From contig CANQSU010000007.1 of NCBI GenBank assembly GCA_947626585.1, positions 1 to 35,796 of the forward strand: a DNA stretch of 35,796 nt, read 5' to 3'. The notes beneath the pieces were generated by a model. The model did not search any database. It had not been told where the DNA came from and saw only the letters and a list, made by a program, of their open reading frames with translations. Both the position numbers and the translations under genes were made by a program. The DNA is from an uncultured Oscillospiraceae bacterium. Lineage in GTDB: Bacteria > Bacillota > Clostridia > Oscillospirales > Oscillospiraceae. Positions 17,042 to 25,731 of this stretch are shown one piece after another (position 1 is the stretch's first letter; the number at the start of each line of letters is the position of its first letter).

Positions 17042-18431
17042 ATTTCCGGAGCTGCGCATGTCCTTTGCCCTTCACATATCCTGCCACGCCGCACGCGCCA
17101 GCCGCTGCCATTCCCACAAACAGCGAATCGACCGGCAGCACCTTCCACAGTCCGAACACCAGTACCAGCAGCGGTCCCAGGATCACCGAAGCCAGCATCC
17201 AATGCCGATCCACCTTTCCCGGCAAAAACAGCGCGCACAAAAGCGGGACCATGACCACGGCACTGCGCAGGCCCATGGACATGAACGCAAACGTGAGGAT
17301 GACGTCCCCCAGCCGGCCCGTACTGAGCGCGCACACCGAGGCAAGCACTGCCACCAGGCACAGCCGTGTTATCAGGAGGCTTTTTTGGGGACTGTCGAAC
17401 CGCCGGGTCAAATGCTTTACGATGTCATTCGTGACGATCGTGCTCACGCCAAGAGCCAGCCCCGCGCCCGTTCCCACGACCGTGATCAGCATCGTAGCCA
17501 GGACGATACCGCTCAGACCGTTCGGCATATATGTGAGAACGAACGCCGAAAAGGCGTCTTTCGCGCTGGCCAGCTCCGGATGATGTACGCGCATAAACTC
17601 GCCGATCAGAATGCCGGCCGCTCCAAGCGGGGGGATCATACATGCGCTGACCAGCGTGCCGACTCTTGCATCTCTGTCCGTCCGCCCCGCCAGGACAGCC
17701 TGGGCATAGCTTTGTGTGGTAAGGATACCAAACACCAGCGACAGTCCGTTTCCGCCGTCCATCCAGACGCCTCTGGAGAAGAGATTGAAATACGTCTTCT
17801 TATCCAGTGTCTCATACAGTGTCCTCAGGCCGGTGGAGCTGAGCACGATCACGGTCCCCAGCGCCATAACGGCATACAGGAGCACGAGTTTGACGAGCCC
17901 GATGACGCCGGCGCCCAGCGCGCCGCCGAAGATAACGTAGACCAGCATCAGCCCGGCCGCCAGCGCAAGGCACGCATAGGCGCCCATCCCCGGAAACACG
18001 GCCGGGACGATGGCCGTGGCCGAGAGCATCTGGGAGATGATGTTGATATAGATGCCGACTGAGCACAGAATAGACGCCGTCATACCCACGCGCTCGCCGA
18101 ATTCCTTTTGGATCATCTCCATCAGCGTCATGCATCCGGACCGGCGAAAAGGCCCCACAAAGAACAGCCCAAGCAGCAGGCACCCGATGCCCGCGCCAAG
18201 AGTGAACCACCAGGCGGACAAGCCGTTGGTATACGCCAGCTGAACGGTCCCCACTGTACTGGAACCGCCGACGATGGTGCCCAGTATCATGCCGGCCACC
18301 AGCGCTTTCCCGGCCTTCCCGCCGCCGGAAGCAAAATCCGCGCCGCTCTTGACCTTTCTCCCGCTCATAACGCCGATAGCCACGATAAGGACCAGAATAA
18401 ATACGGCGCCTATATAGTCCAAAACTCCCAT
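17040..18431 (-). CDS. Sodium:solute symporter (SSS family)
   Basis: ~13 hydrophobic segments; GMILGTIVGGSSTVGTVQLAYTNGLSAWWFTLGAGIGCLLLGLFF; LITVVGTGAGLALGVSTIVTNDIVK. Confidence 0.85.
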   Translation of the reverse strand: MGVLDYIGAVFILVLIVAIGVMSGRKVKSGADFASGGGKAGKALVAGMILGTIVGGSSTVGTVQLAYTNGLSAWWFTLGAGIGCLLLGLFFVGPFRRSGCMTLMEMIQKEFGERVGMTASILCSVGIYINIISQMLSATAIVPAVFPGMGAYACLALAAGLMLVYVIFGGALGAGVIGLVKLVLLYAVMALGTVIVLSSTGLRTLYETLDKKTYFNLFSRGVWMDGGNGLSLVFGILTTQSYAQAVLAGRTDRDARVGTLVSACMIPPLGAAGILIGEFMRVHHPELASAKDAFSAFVLTYMPNGLSGIVLATMLITVVGTGAGLALGVSTIVTNDIVKHLTRRFDSPQKSLLITRLCLVAVLASVCALSTGRLGDVILTFAFMSMGLRSAVVMVPLLCALFLPGKVDRHWMLASVILGPLLVLVFGLWKVLPVDSLFVGMAAAGACGVAGYVKGKGHAQLRK

Positions 18432-18455
18432 TTTTACCTCACCGATCCGGTCCTG

Positions 18456-19451
18456 TCACCGGGCCTTTTGCGCGTTTTTCTTCTCACGCAGCGCCATAAA
18501 CACCTTCTCCGGCGTAATGGGCAGGTCTGTGATCCTGACCCCGACGGCATCATAGATCGCGTTGGCGATAGCCGGCGCCGTGGGCATGATCGCGGGCTCT
18601 CCCACGCCCTTTGCGCCCATAGGCCCTTCCGGATCCGGTCTCTCAACGATGCCCACTTCGATGGTCGGCGTATCCAGCATGGTGGGAACGATATAGTCCG
18701 TGAACTGAGGATTCATCACCTTTCCTTCCTTCTGGACCATCTCCTCAAAGCTGGCAAAACCAACGCCCTGGGCAGTCGCGCCCTGGATCTGACCCTCCAC
18801 AAACATGGGGTTGATCGCCACGCCGCAGTCATGGGCGGCATAGATCTTCCGGACCTTATACGCGCCCGTCTCATCATCCACATCCACCACCGCGATCTGG
18901 GTAGCGAAGGCGTGCGTACCGTATTGTTTGCCGTGACCTCTCTCCGGGGAGATAGGCACGATATACGGATCATATACCCCGCAGCCTACGATAGGGGTCC
19001 CCTTTTTGTTCAGCGCGTAGGACGCGGCCTTCGCCACCGAAACACATCCCTCTTCATAGTTGCGGACATAGATCATGTTGTCCTTTGTCTCCAGGGCCTT
19101 GGGATTCACCCGGAGCAGCTCCCCGGCCGCGGCATAGAGCATTTTCTGCGCCTCTTTACAGGCATTGAGCACCGCGTTGCCGGTGACAAAGGTGGTGCGG
19201 CTGCCGACCGGTCCGCGGTCATAAGGCGCCATCTTGGAGTCGCCGTAAACGACCTCGACCTTTTCCAGGGTCAGCCCCATGGCCTCGCAGACGAGCTGCT
19301 TTAAAACGGTAACGCTTCCCTGCCCGATATCGGCCGTGCCGGTGTAGAGAACACCGCTTCCGTCCTCGTCCATTTTAAAAAAGCACGCAGACGGTCCGGC
19401 GGGCGCGATGGGGTAAAACATGGTAGCTGTACCGATACCTCTACGAATCAT
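18456..19451 (-). CDS. Molybdenum hydroxylase Mo-binding subunit, C-terminal half (NdhM-like)
   Basis: TADIGQGSVTVLKQLVCEAMG; YGDSKMAPYDRGPVGSRTTFVTGNA; GPMGAKGVGEPAIMPTAPAIANAIYDAVG (conserved active-site Glu). Confidence 0.9.
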   Translation of the reverse strand: MIRRGIGTATMFYPIAPAGPSACFFKMDEDGSGVLYTGTADIGQGSVTVLKQLVCEAMGLTLEKVEVVYGDSKMAPYDRGPVGSRTTFVTGNAVLNACKEAQKMLYAAAGELLRVNPKALETKDNMIYVRNYEEGCVSVAKAASYALNKKGTPIVGCGVYDPYIVPISPERGHGKQYGTHAFATQIAVVDVDDETGAYKVRKIYAAHDCGVAINPMFVEGQIQGATAQGVGFASFEEMVQKEGKVMNPQFTDYIVPTMLDTPTIEVGIVERPDPEGPMGAKGVGEPAIMPTAPAIANAIYDAVGVRITDLPITPEKVFMALREKKNAQKAR

Positions 19452-20704
19452 TGCAGATCTCCTCCCCTTCTGGCCATTTCGATCGCCTTGTCAAGAGTCT
19501 CTTCCAGGGTGACCACATTCATCCTCATGCCCGTGGGCAGATGTGCGCCGTCATGGATGAGGTTCAAGCGGCGGAACTGGATAGGATCCATGTTCAGCTG
19601 CTGGGCTATATAATCCGTATGGCACTCATAGGCAAAGCAGGTCTGGGGCAGGCCGAACCCGCGCATCGCGCCGCCGACGCTGTTGTTCGTATACACCAGA
19701 TATCCCACGACCTTGGTGTGGGGGATCTCATAGGGGCCGCAGGCGTGGATGACCGCCTTGTTCAGCGTCATTTTTCCCAACGTGATGTATCCGCCGCAGT
19801 CGGAGTAGATCTTCACTTCCCGTGCCATGATCTTGCCGTCTTTCCGAACGCCGGTCCTGTATGTCTCCACATAGGGATGGCGAACAGTAGACGCCGTAAA
19901 CTCCTCTTCGCGGGTATAGACGCACTTCACCGGCCTGTTGGTCCTCTCCGCCAAAACAGCGATCATCGGCTCGAACGTGTACTCATTTTTACCGCCGAAT
20001 CCGCCGCCGACCGCCGAGCAGATCACCCGGGTGCGGTTGATGGGGCGGTTGGTGGCGTTGGCCACGTCATTGACGACGATGGACGCCCGCTGCGTAGACG
20101 TTCGCACGACCATATCGCCGTTGTCGTCCACATAGGCGATGCCCGCATGCGGCTCGATCATGGCGTGCTCGATCGCCGGGGTGGTAAAGGTCTGCTCAAA
20201 AATAAAGTCGCTCTCGGCAAACCCCTGCTCCGTGTCGCCCTGGATCACCTTGACCTCCGCTACGATATTGTCGCCGGATCCGCCATTGATCACAGGGGCG
20301 TCTTCCTTCAGCGCGTCCTGGATGGAAAAAACGCCCGGGAGGTCCTCATAATCCACCTCGATGAGCCGGCAGGCTTCCTGCGCTATCTCCTCCGTCTCCG
20401 CCGCGACGGCGGCAATGGCGTCACCGTAGCCGCGCACCTTGTCCTCCGCGAAATACGTCTGATCCACATAGACATAACCGCAATGGTTATTCGCCATGTC
20501 CTTGGCCGTGATGACGGCCGCGACACCCGGAAGCCTTTCGGCCGCAGAGGTGTCGATCCTGAGGATATTCGCGTGGGCTCTGTCACTGCGCTTGATCACG
20601 CACCACAGCATATCCGGCATGTCGATATCCGCGCCATATTTTGACCGCCCCGTTACCTGCAGCTGGGCGTCATGACGTTGTATGGATCGCCCTAAAACGC
20701 TCAT
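19448..20704 (-). CDS. Molybdenum hydroxylase Mo-binding subunit, N-terminal half (NdhL-like)
   Basis: VTGRSKYGADIDMPDMLWCVIKRSDRAHANI; CSAVGGGFGGKNEYTFEPMIAVLA; VGGAMRGFGLPQTCFAYE. Confidence 0.92.
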   Translation of the reverse strand: MSVLGRSIQRHDAQLQVTGRSKYGADIDMPDMLWCVIKRSDRAHANILRIDTSAAERLPGVAAVITAKDMANNHCGYVYVDQTYFAEDKVRGYGDAIAAVAAETEEIAQEACRLIEVDYEDLPGVFSIQDALKEDAPVINGGSGDNIVAEVKVIQGDTEQGFAESDFIFEQTFTTPAIEHAMIEPHAGIAYVDDNGDMVVRTSTQRASIVVNDVANATNRPINRTRVICSAVGGGFGGKNEYTFEPMIAVLAERTNRPVKCVYTREEEFTASTVRHPYVETYRTGVRKDGKIMAREVKIYSDCGGYITLGKMTLNKAVIHACGPYEIPHTKVVGYLVYTNNSVGGAMRGFGLPQTCFAYECHTDYIAQQLNMDPIQFRRLNLIHDGAHLPTGMRMNVVTLEETLDKAIEMARRGGDLQ

Positions 20705-21177
20705 TGCTCCTCACCTCCCAGCGAATCAGCGTACTCCAGCACCGACTTGATTATATTGCTGTAACCGGTGCACCGGCATACGTTTCCGCTCATGCCGGCC
20801 CGCACCTCTTTTTCCGTCGGATGGGGATTTTTGTCGAGCAGCGCCTTGGCGGAGATCAGCATCCCCGGTCCGCAGTATCCGCACTGCAGCGCGCCGTTTT
20901 TCATGAATATCTTTTGCAGGGGGTGAAGCTCCCCCGCTTTCGCCATCGACTCAATGGTTTCAAACCGGTGACCCTCTCCCCGGAAGGCAAAGATCAGGCA
21001 CGCGTTCACCACATCGCCGTCCATAATGATGCTGCACGACCCGCATTCACCGGCAGCACAGCCCTTTTTCGTACCGTAAAGATGCAGCTTGTCCCGGATC
21101 ACATCGATGAGGATGTCCCGTTCATCTACTTCGACCCGGTAATCCCGGCCGTTTATATTCAGCGTGACCGTTCTCAT
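20701..21177 (-). CDS. Molybdenum hydroxylase [2Fe-2S] subunit (NdhS-like)
   Basis: KKGCAAGECGSCSIIMDGDVVNAC and LQCGYCGPGMLISAKALL...GNVCRCTGYSNIIKSV. Confidence 0.95.
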   Translation of the reverse strand: MRTVTLNINGRDYRVEVDERDILIDVIRDKLHLYGTKKGCAAGECGSCSIIMDGDVVNACLIFAFRGEGHRFETIESMAKAGELHPLQKIFMKNGALQCGYCGPGMLISAKALLDKNPHPTEKEVRAGMSGNVCRCTGYSNIIKSVLEYADSLGGEEQ

Positions 21178-22064
21178 ATGTCGTCACCTTCCATTCCGTC
21201 AACTGATCCCCTGAGGCCAAAAAGCCACTTGACCTGTCTGAAAAACAGGATCCCCGCCAGTTCGCTGCGGTACTCCTTACTGGCACGGATATCACTGATA
21301 GGAGACAACCCCTCCGCGACCAGCGCCGCCACATGATCGGGCTCGATCTCCTCATAGGACTTTCCTTCCAGATACGCGCAGGCATCGACCATGCTCCGGG
21401 GCGTGGGCGCACACGCGCCGATGCAGCCCCTCACATCCCGCAGTCTGTGATCCTCCACGGCCGCGCCGAGCGAGCAGTTGACGATAGAAAGCGTCAGGGC
21501 GCCGCGCCGGCCGAATTTTGTGAACGCGGCCTTGAACGCGGGACCCGGCCGGGGTACAACGATCTCTGTTATGATGTCCCCCGGCAGCAGGCTCGTCTTT
21601 CTGGGGCCCGTAAAGAACTCTTCCATGGGGATCTCCCGCTTTCCCCCGGATGACTGGGCCACCACGCGGGCGTTATATGTATACAGCGCCGGCGCTCCGT
21701 CCGCGCTGGGCAGCGCAGCGCACAGGTTCCCGCCGATCGTGGCCAGGCCACGCGTCTGCACACAGCCCACAGATTCGGCAGCGGATGCCAGAGCAGGCAG
21801 GACAGCCGCTATTTCCGGCGAGGAATACAATTGCTTCATCGTGCACAGCGCACCGATATGGATCGCCCCGTCTGAGACGGTTATCCTGTCAAGACCCAAC
21901 CCAGCCAGATCTATCAGATAGTCCACATGCATCGCGCCCTTGCGCAAAGGCGGGATCATGTCTGTTCCGCCGGCTACATACGCCGTGTCCGCATCTCGGT
22001 GCTGGTCATATAATTCAAGCGCTTCTGACAGGCTGTGGGGAAATAAAAACTCAAAGTTTTCCAC
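21174..22064 (-). CDS. Molybdenum hydroxylase FAD-binding subunit (NdhF-like)
   Basis: YVAGGTDMIPPLRKG; RGLATIGGNLCAALPSADGAPALYTYNARV; GTG start with AGGAGG upstream. Confidence 0.93.
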   Translation of the reverse strand: MENFEFLFPHSLSEALELYDQHRDADTAYVAGGTDMIPPLRKGAMHVDYLIDLAGLGLDRITVSDGAIHIGALCTMKQLYSSPEIAAVLPALASAAESVGCVQTRGLATIGGNLCAALPSADGAPALYTYNARVVAQSSGGKREIPMEEFFTGPRKTSLLPGDIITEIVVPRPGPAFKAAFTKFGRRGALTLSIVNCSLGAAVEDHRLRDVRGCIGACAPTPRSMVDACAYLEGKSYEEIEPDHVAALVAEGLSPISDIRASKEYRSELAGILFFRQVKWLFGLRGSVDGMEGDDI

Positions 22065-22113
22065 TTTGCTTCCTCCTATTTGGTATTTTGACAGGCCCTG
22101 TTACGCGTACCCG

Positions 22114-22452
22114 TTATTTCGCAGGAGGAAAGGACGGGGCATTGATAAGGATATACTCCGCTTCCTCACCGTCGGGAAGCACCTGATGCAGCTCGCCGCG
22201 TTCGAACCAAAAGGCCTGTCCGGCGGTATAATGCACGGTCTCGCCGCCGCAATGGACCTTCAGCCGGCCCTTGATCAGGATAAAGATGTGAATACTGTCA
22301 AAATCATGCGCGTGCGGCTCTACTCCGCCATCAGCGTGGATGCAGATATAATTCACCGTCACCCGCTCGTCCCTGAACACCCTGCGGCTGTCCAGATTCC
22401 AGTGTGCCGGAGGCGTCACCGCCGTGATATCCCGAATGGTCACTGAATGCAT
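22114..22452 (-). CDS. Small cupin-domain protein
   Basis: GGVEPHAHDFDSIHIFILIKGRLKVHCGGETVHYTAGQAFWFERGELHQV cupin motifs; AGAAGG upstream of ATGCATTCA. Confidence 0.87.
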   Translation of the reverse strand: MHSVTIRDITAVTPPAHWNLDSRRVFRDERVTVNYICIHADGGVEPHAHDFDSIHIFILIKGRLKVHCGGETVHYTAGQAFWFERGELHQVLPDGEEAEYILINAPSFPPAK

Positions 22453-22562
22453 ATTCGTACCTTCTTTCATAATAGTGATGTCGATACCGCTGGTCCTGTA
22501 TATCCGGATGGGGTCTGCGCCGCACACCCTGCAGCGACGCGCGGTATGTCCTGGTCTGATAT

Positions 22563-24461
22563 TTACGCCTGCTGGCGATCTGCCTTATGCTTTGACATGA
22601 GCAGATGCACGGCGCCCGTGGCCAAAATGACCACGATACCGATCGCATCTGTGACCGCGGCCGGATGGATCATCAGGATGCCGCCGACAATGAACAGGAT
22701 ACGCAGAGGCCACTTGATAGGCTCCTTCAGCCAGCCTATATTGCCCGCTGCCAGTCCGGCGATACCGATGACCGCTGTGACCAGAGATTTGATAGCGGCT
22801 GCGGGGCCGTTGATGGTCCACAGCATGTCCTGGTTAAAGGCAAAAAAGAACGGGATGATAAACGAGACGATACCTATTCGACACGCCTGGAACCCGACGG
22901 CGATCGGTTTGTCGCCGCTGATACCGGCCGTGGTGTATGCGGTGAGGCACACCGGCGGCGTGATAGTGGACAGGCTGGAGAAATGCAGCAGGAACATATG
23001 CGCCGCCAGCAGAGGAACGCCCAGCTTGGTCAGCGGACCGACACAGACGCTCGCGGCGATGACATATGCCGCCGACACAGGCAGTCCCATGCCGAGGATG
23101 ATAGAGATGACCGCCGTCAGGATCAGGGAAATGGCCAGGCTGCCCTGTCCGATCTCGAAGATGAAAGAGGTCATCTTGACGGCCAGACCGGTAACGTTCA
23201 GCATGGAGCTGACGATAGCGGCGCAGCCAAAGGAAATGCCGATGCTGGTGAAGCTGGTAGCGCATTTGTAGAAGGCCTGCGCGATCAGATGCAGGCTCTT
23301 CACAAAGGGCTGCCTGGTCTTGGGGTTGACATAAAACAGAACCAGTCCCAGCAGCATGGAGAAGCCCGCAGCCCGGAGCGGCGTCACCCGGAACAGCAGC
23401 AGCGCCGCGATGATCACGACCACAGGCGACAGCAGATACCAGCGGGACAGGACCTGTTTCCAGGGGGCTATTTCCTCGGTCGTGCCCTTCAGATCGAGGC
23501 GTCCTGCCTCAAAGTCGAGTGTGATGAACAGGTTGATGTAGTAGATCAACGCAGGAACGACCGCAGATATGGCGATCACGTTATAGGAAATACCGCTGAT
23601 CTCGCTGGCCAGAAATGCAGCGGCAGCCATAATGGGCGGCATGATCTGGCCGCCGGCCGCCGCCACGGCCTCGATGCCCGCGGCGAACTTGCTCTCATAG
23701 CCCGCCTTTTTCATCAGGGGGATGGTGAACGTTCCGGTGGCAACAGCGTTTGCCGCGCCGGCGCCGGAGATCGTTCCAAAAACGCCCGTGGAGACCACGG
23801 CGACCTTCGCCGGGCCGCCGCGGCTCTTGCCGGTCAGACGGTTGGCAAACTCCGTGAAGTAGTCGCCCGTACCGCACAGTTCCATCATCTTGCCCATCAG
23901 AACGAAGGGCAGCACGTAGGTGACGGAAATACCGGTGAGGGATCCAAAGTAGGAGCCCTGAATGTTGTACATGAGCGAGAATATCTTATTGGCAGAGATC
24001 GGCAGCGTGCGCATCGGCCCCTTGAGATAGTGGCCAAAGTACGCGTATACGACAAAGACGAGCGCCAAGATCACCATGGGCCAGCCCAGAGAGCGCTGGG
24101 CCATGATAAGTATATATACGAACAGGATGACGGAGAAAAACACGTCGACCTTCGTCATCGTGTTGGTAAATCTTGCTATCCAGGAATCGTGCGTTGCAAA
24201 GATATAGACTGTCGAGGCGATCACGCCGAGTATCAGCACCGTATCGATGACCCACCAAAGCGTAATGACCCATTTCTTCTTGCCGGGTTTGGCTATTCCC
24301 ACGTATGCCATGATGCAGAAAAAGGCCACATGCAAGGGTCTCAGATAGCCGGGAGATATGCTCACAAAGAGAAGGCAATACATCTGGATCAGGATCATCA
24401 CAACGGCAAACGCGGTGACGATCTTTCGGATCGTTGCATTGTCGATAGCTCGTTTCAGCAC
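22563..24461 (-). CDS. TRAP transporter fused permease (TAXI type), copy 1
   Basis: GVFGTISGAGAANAVATGTFTIPLMKKAGYESKFAAGIEAVAAAGGQIMPPIMAAAAFLASE; HFSSLSTITPPVCLTAYTTAGISG. Confidence 0.93.
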   Translation of the reverse strand: MLKRAIDNATIRKIVTAFAVVMILIQMYCLLFVSISPGYLRPLHVAFFCIMAYVGIAKPGKKKWVITLWWVIDTVLILGVIASTVYIFATHDSWIARFTNTMTKVDVFFSVILFVYILIMAQRSLGWPMVILALVFVVYAYFGHYLKGPMRTLPISANKIFSLMYNIQGSYFGSLTGISVTYVLPFVLMGKMMELCGTGDYFTEFANRLTGKSRGGPAKVAVVSTGVFGTISGAGAANAVATGTFTIPLMKKAGYESKFAAGIEAVAAAGGQIMPPIMAAAAFLASEISGISYNVIAISAVVPALIYYINLFITLDFEAGRLDLKGTTEEIAPWKQVLSRWYLLSPVVVIIAALLLFRVTPLRAAGFSMLLGLVLFYVNPKTRQPFVKSLHLIAQAFYKCATSFTSIGISFGCAAIVSSMLNVTGLAVKMTSFIFEIGQGSLAISLILTAVISIILGMGLPVSAAYVIAASVCVGPLTKLGVPLLAAHMFLLHFSSLSTITPPVCLTAYTTAGISGDKPIAVGFQACRIGIVSFIIPFFFAFNQDMLWTINGPAAAIKSLVTAVIGIAGLAAGNIGWLKEPIKWPLRILFIVGGILMIHPAAVTDAIGIVVILATGAVHLLMSKHKADRQQA

Positions 24462-24485
24462 CTTCTACACCTCCTTGTTATAATG

Positions 24486-24521
24486 AAGTCGGGCCAAATG
24501 CTCTTCCATTCGGCCCGACTT
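24486..24521. other. Intercistronic hairpin between TAXI SBP1 and permease 1
   Basis: AAGTCGGGCC-a-AATG-ctcttc-CATT-c-GGCCCGACTT; no U tract on the coding strand. Confidence 0.6.
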
Positions 24522-24532
24522 TTAAGTAAGAA

Positions 24533-25594
24533 TTACCCTTCCAGGCCGAAGTCTTCCGCGGTGTATTGCGCGGGCATCTGATCCAAAACGCCCATGTCCT
24601 CATAGAACTTGATCGCGCCGGGATGGAACGGGCCATAGGCACGGGCAAGCTGGCCGTAATCGGCCTCGTCGGGGAACAGCGCCACGGAGGCTTTCAGCTC
24701 ATCATAGTTATTCCAGAAGGACGCCGTCAGAGCGTACGCCACGTCATCGGGCATATCAGCGTTGCAGATCGTGGTGTTATAGAAGTTGATGCTCAGATAG
24801 TCCTCAGGCATGTCACGATACATCCCGCCAGGGATATAATCCTTGCTGTAGAACGGATAGGCCTCGCAAAAAGCTTCGACCTCTTCTTCATCGAACTGCA
24901 CGAAGTAGACGGTCTCGCTCGCGGACAGCTCCGTGGTAGCGGACATGGGGTGTCCGGCGCCCAGGCACGCAACGTCCAGCGTACCGTCCTTCAGCGCGTC
25001 GGTGGTATCGGCAAAGGCGCCATAGATGATCTCCTTGGGAGTGATATCAAAGAAGTCGAAGATCAGCTTGGCCAGATCCGCCTGACCGCCGGAAGCGGGT
25101 CCCAGGTTCACGGTCTTGCCGTCCAGATCGTGGATGGTCTTGATATCCGGATCAAGGGAGTACCAGCACAGCAGGGAGCCGTACTGCGGCCACAGGATGC
25201 GCACGTTTTCGCGGGGCGAGCCGCCGGTCCACTCGGCGTCAGGGTTGCCGGTCATGCCGTCGCTGAAGGACTTGTTGTTCGTAAAGCCAATGGCATAGGC
25301 CGTTTCGGAGCAGTCCAGGTAGTTGCCGCTGCCGCCGCCGCCGGGCTCGCACTGGAGGATGATGTTCCAATCCTTCTTCAGCGCTTCGCCGTACGCGATC
25401 GCGAGGGTGTACCAAGTGCCGCCTTCCGAACCGGAGGAGGCATACATCATGGAATACTCGTCGGGGATCTCGATGTTGGCCAGATGCTCGGCCACAGCCT
25501 CAGGCATATCGCTTTCCTCTCCGTCGGCGAACACAGCGACGCTCAGGCTCAGCATCATGCACAGGGCTATCAGCATTGCAATGATCTTTTTCAC
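24533..25594 (-). CDS. TAXI family TRAP solute-binding protein, copy 1
   Basis: Signal VKKIIAMLIALCMMLSLSVAVFADG; MMYASSGSEGGTWYTLAIAYGEALKKDWNIILQCEPGGGGSGNYLDCSETAYAIGFTNN; GTG start with AAGGAGA. Confidence 0.92.
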   Translation of the reverse strand: MKKIIAMLIALCMMLSLSVAVFADGEESDMPEAVAEHLANIEIPDEYSMMYASSGSEGGTWYTLAIAYGEALKKDWNIILQCEPGGGGSGNYLDCSETAYAIGFTNNKSFSDGMTGNPDAEWTGGSPRENVRILWPQYGSLLCWYSLDPDIKTIHDLDGKTVNLGPASGGQADLAKLIFDFFDITPKEIIYGAFADTTDALKDGTLDVACLGAGHPMSATTELSASETVYFVQFDEEEVEAFCEAYPFYSKDYIPGGMYRDMPEDYLSINFYNTTICNADMPDDVAYALTASFWNNYDELKASVALFPDEADYGQLARAYGPFHPGAIKFYEDMGVLDQMPAQYTAEDFGLEG

Positions 25595-25654
25595 GTTTTG
25601 TTCTCCTTTCAAAATCGATGTCGTCTTTGTTTCCTCTGCTTCAGAGTGCCCGGT

Positions 25655-25712
25655 CACTACTCAGAAAAACACCTCCTCAAACAAAGATACGTTTCTCCCG
25701 TCCGCGCTCAAG
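25655..25712 (-). pseudogene. Relic of an M24 peptidase gene 3' end plus duplicated leader
   Basis: − strand reads ...TTT GAG GAG GTG TTT TTC TGA (FEEVFF*), matching the M24 C-terminus FEEKFF*; downstream leader also resembles the leader of SBP2. Confidence 0.55.
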
Positions 25713-25731
25713 GCCATGTCGGGATATTGTC

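Noticed and set aside
18456-20704. Frameshifted or assembly-broken single xanthine dehydrogenase gene
   Set aside because: Both ORFs have own start, clean ATGA overlap and domain boundaries matching the known NdhL/NdhM split; sequencing error cannot be formally excluded.
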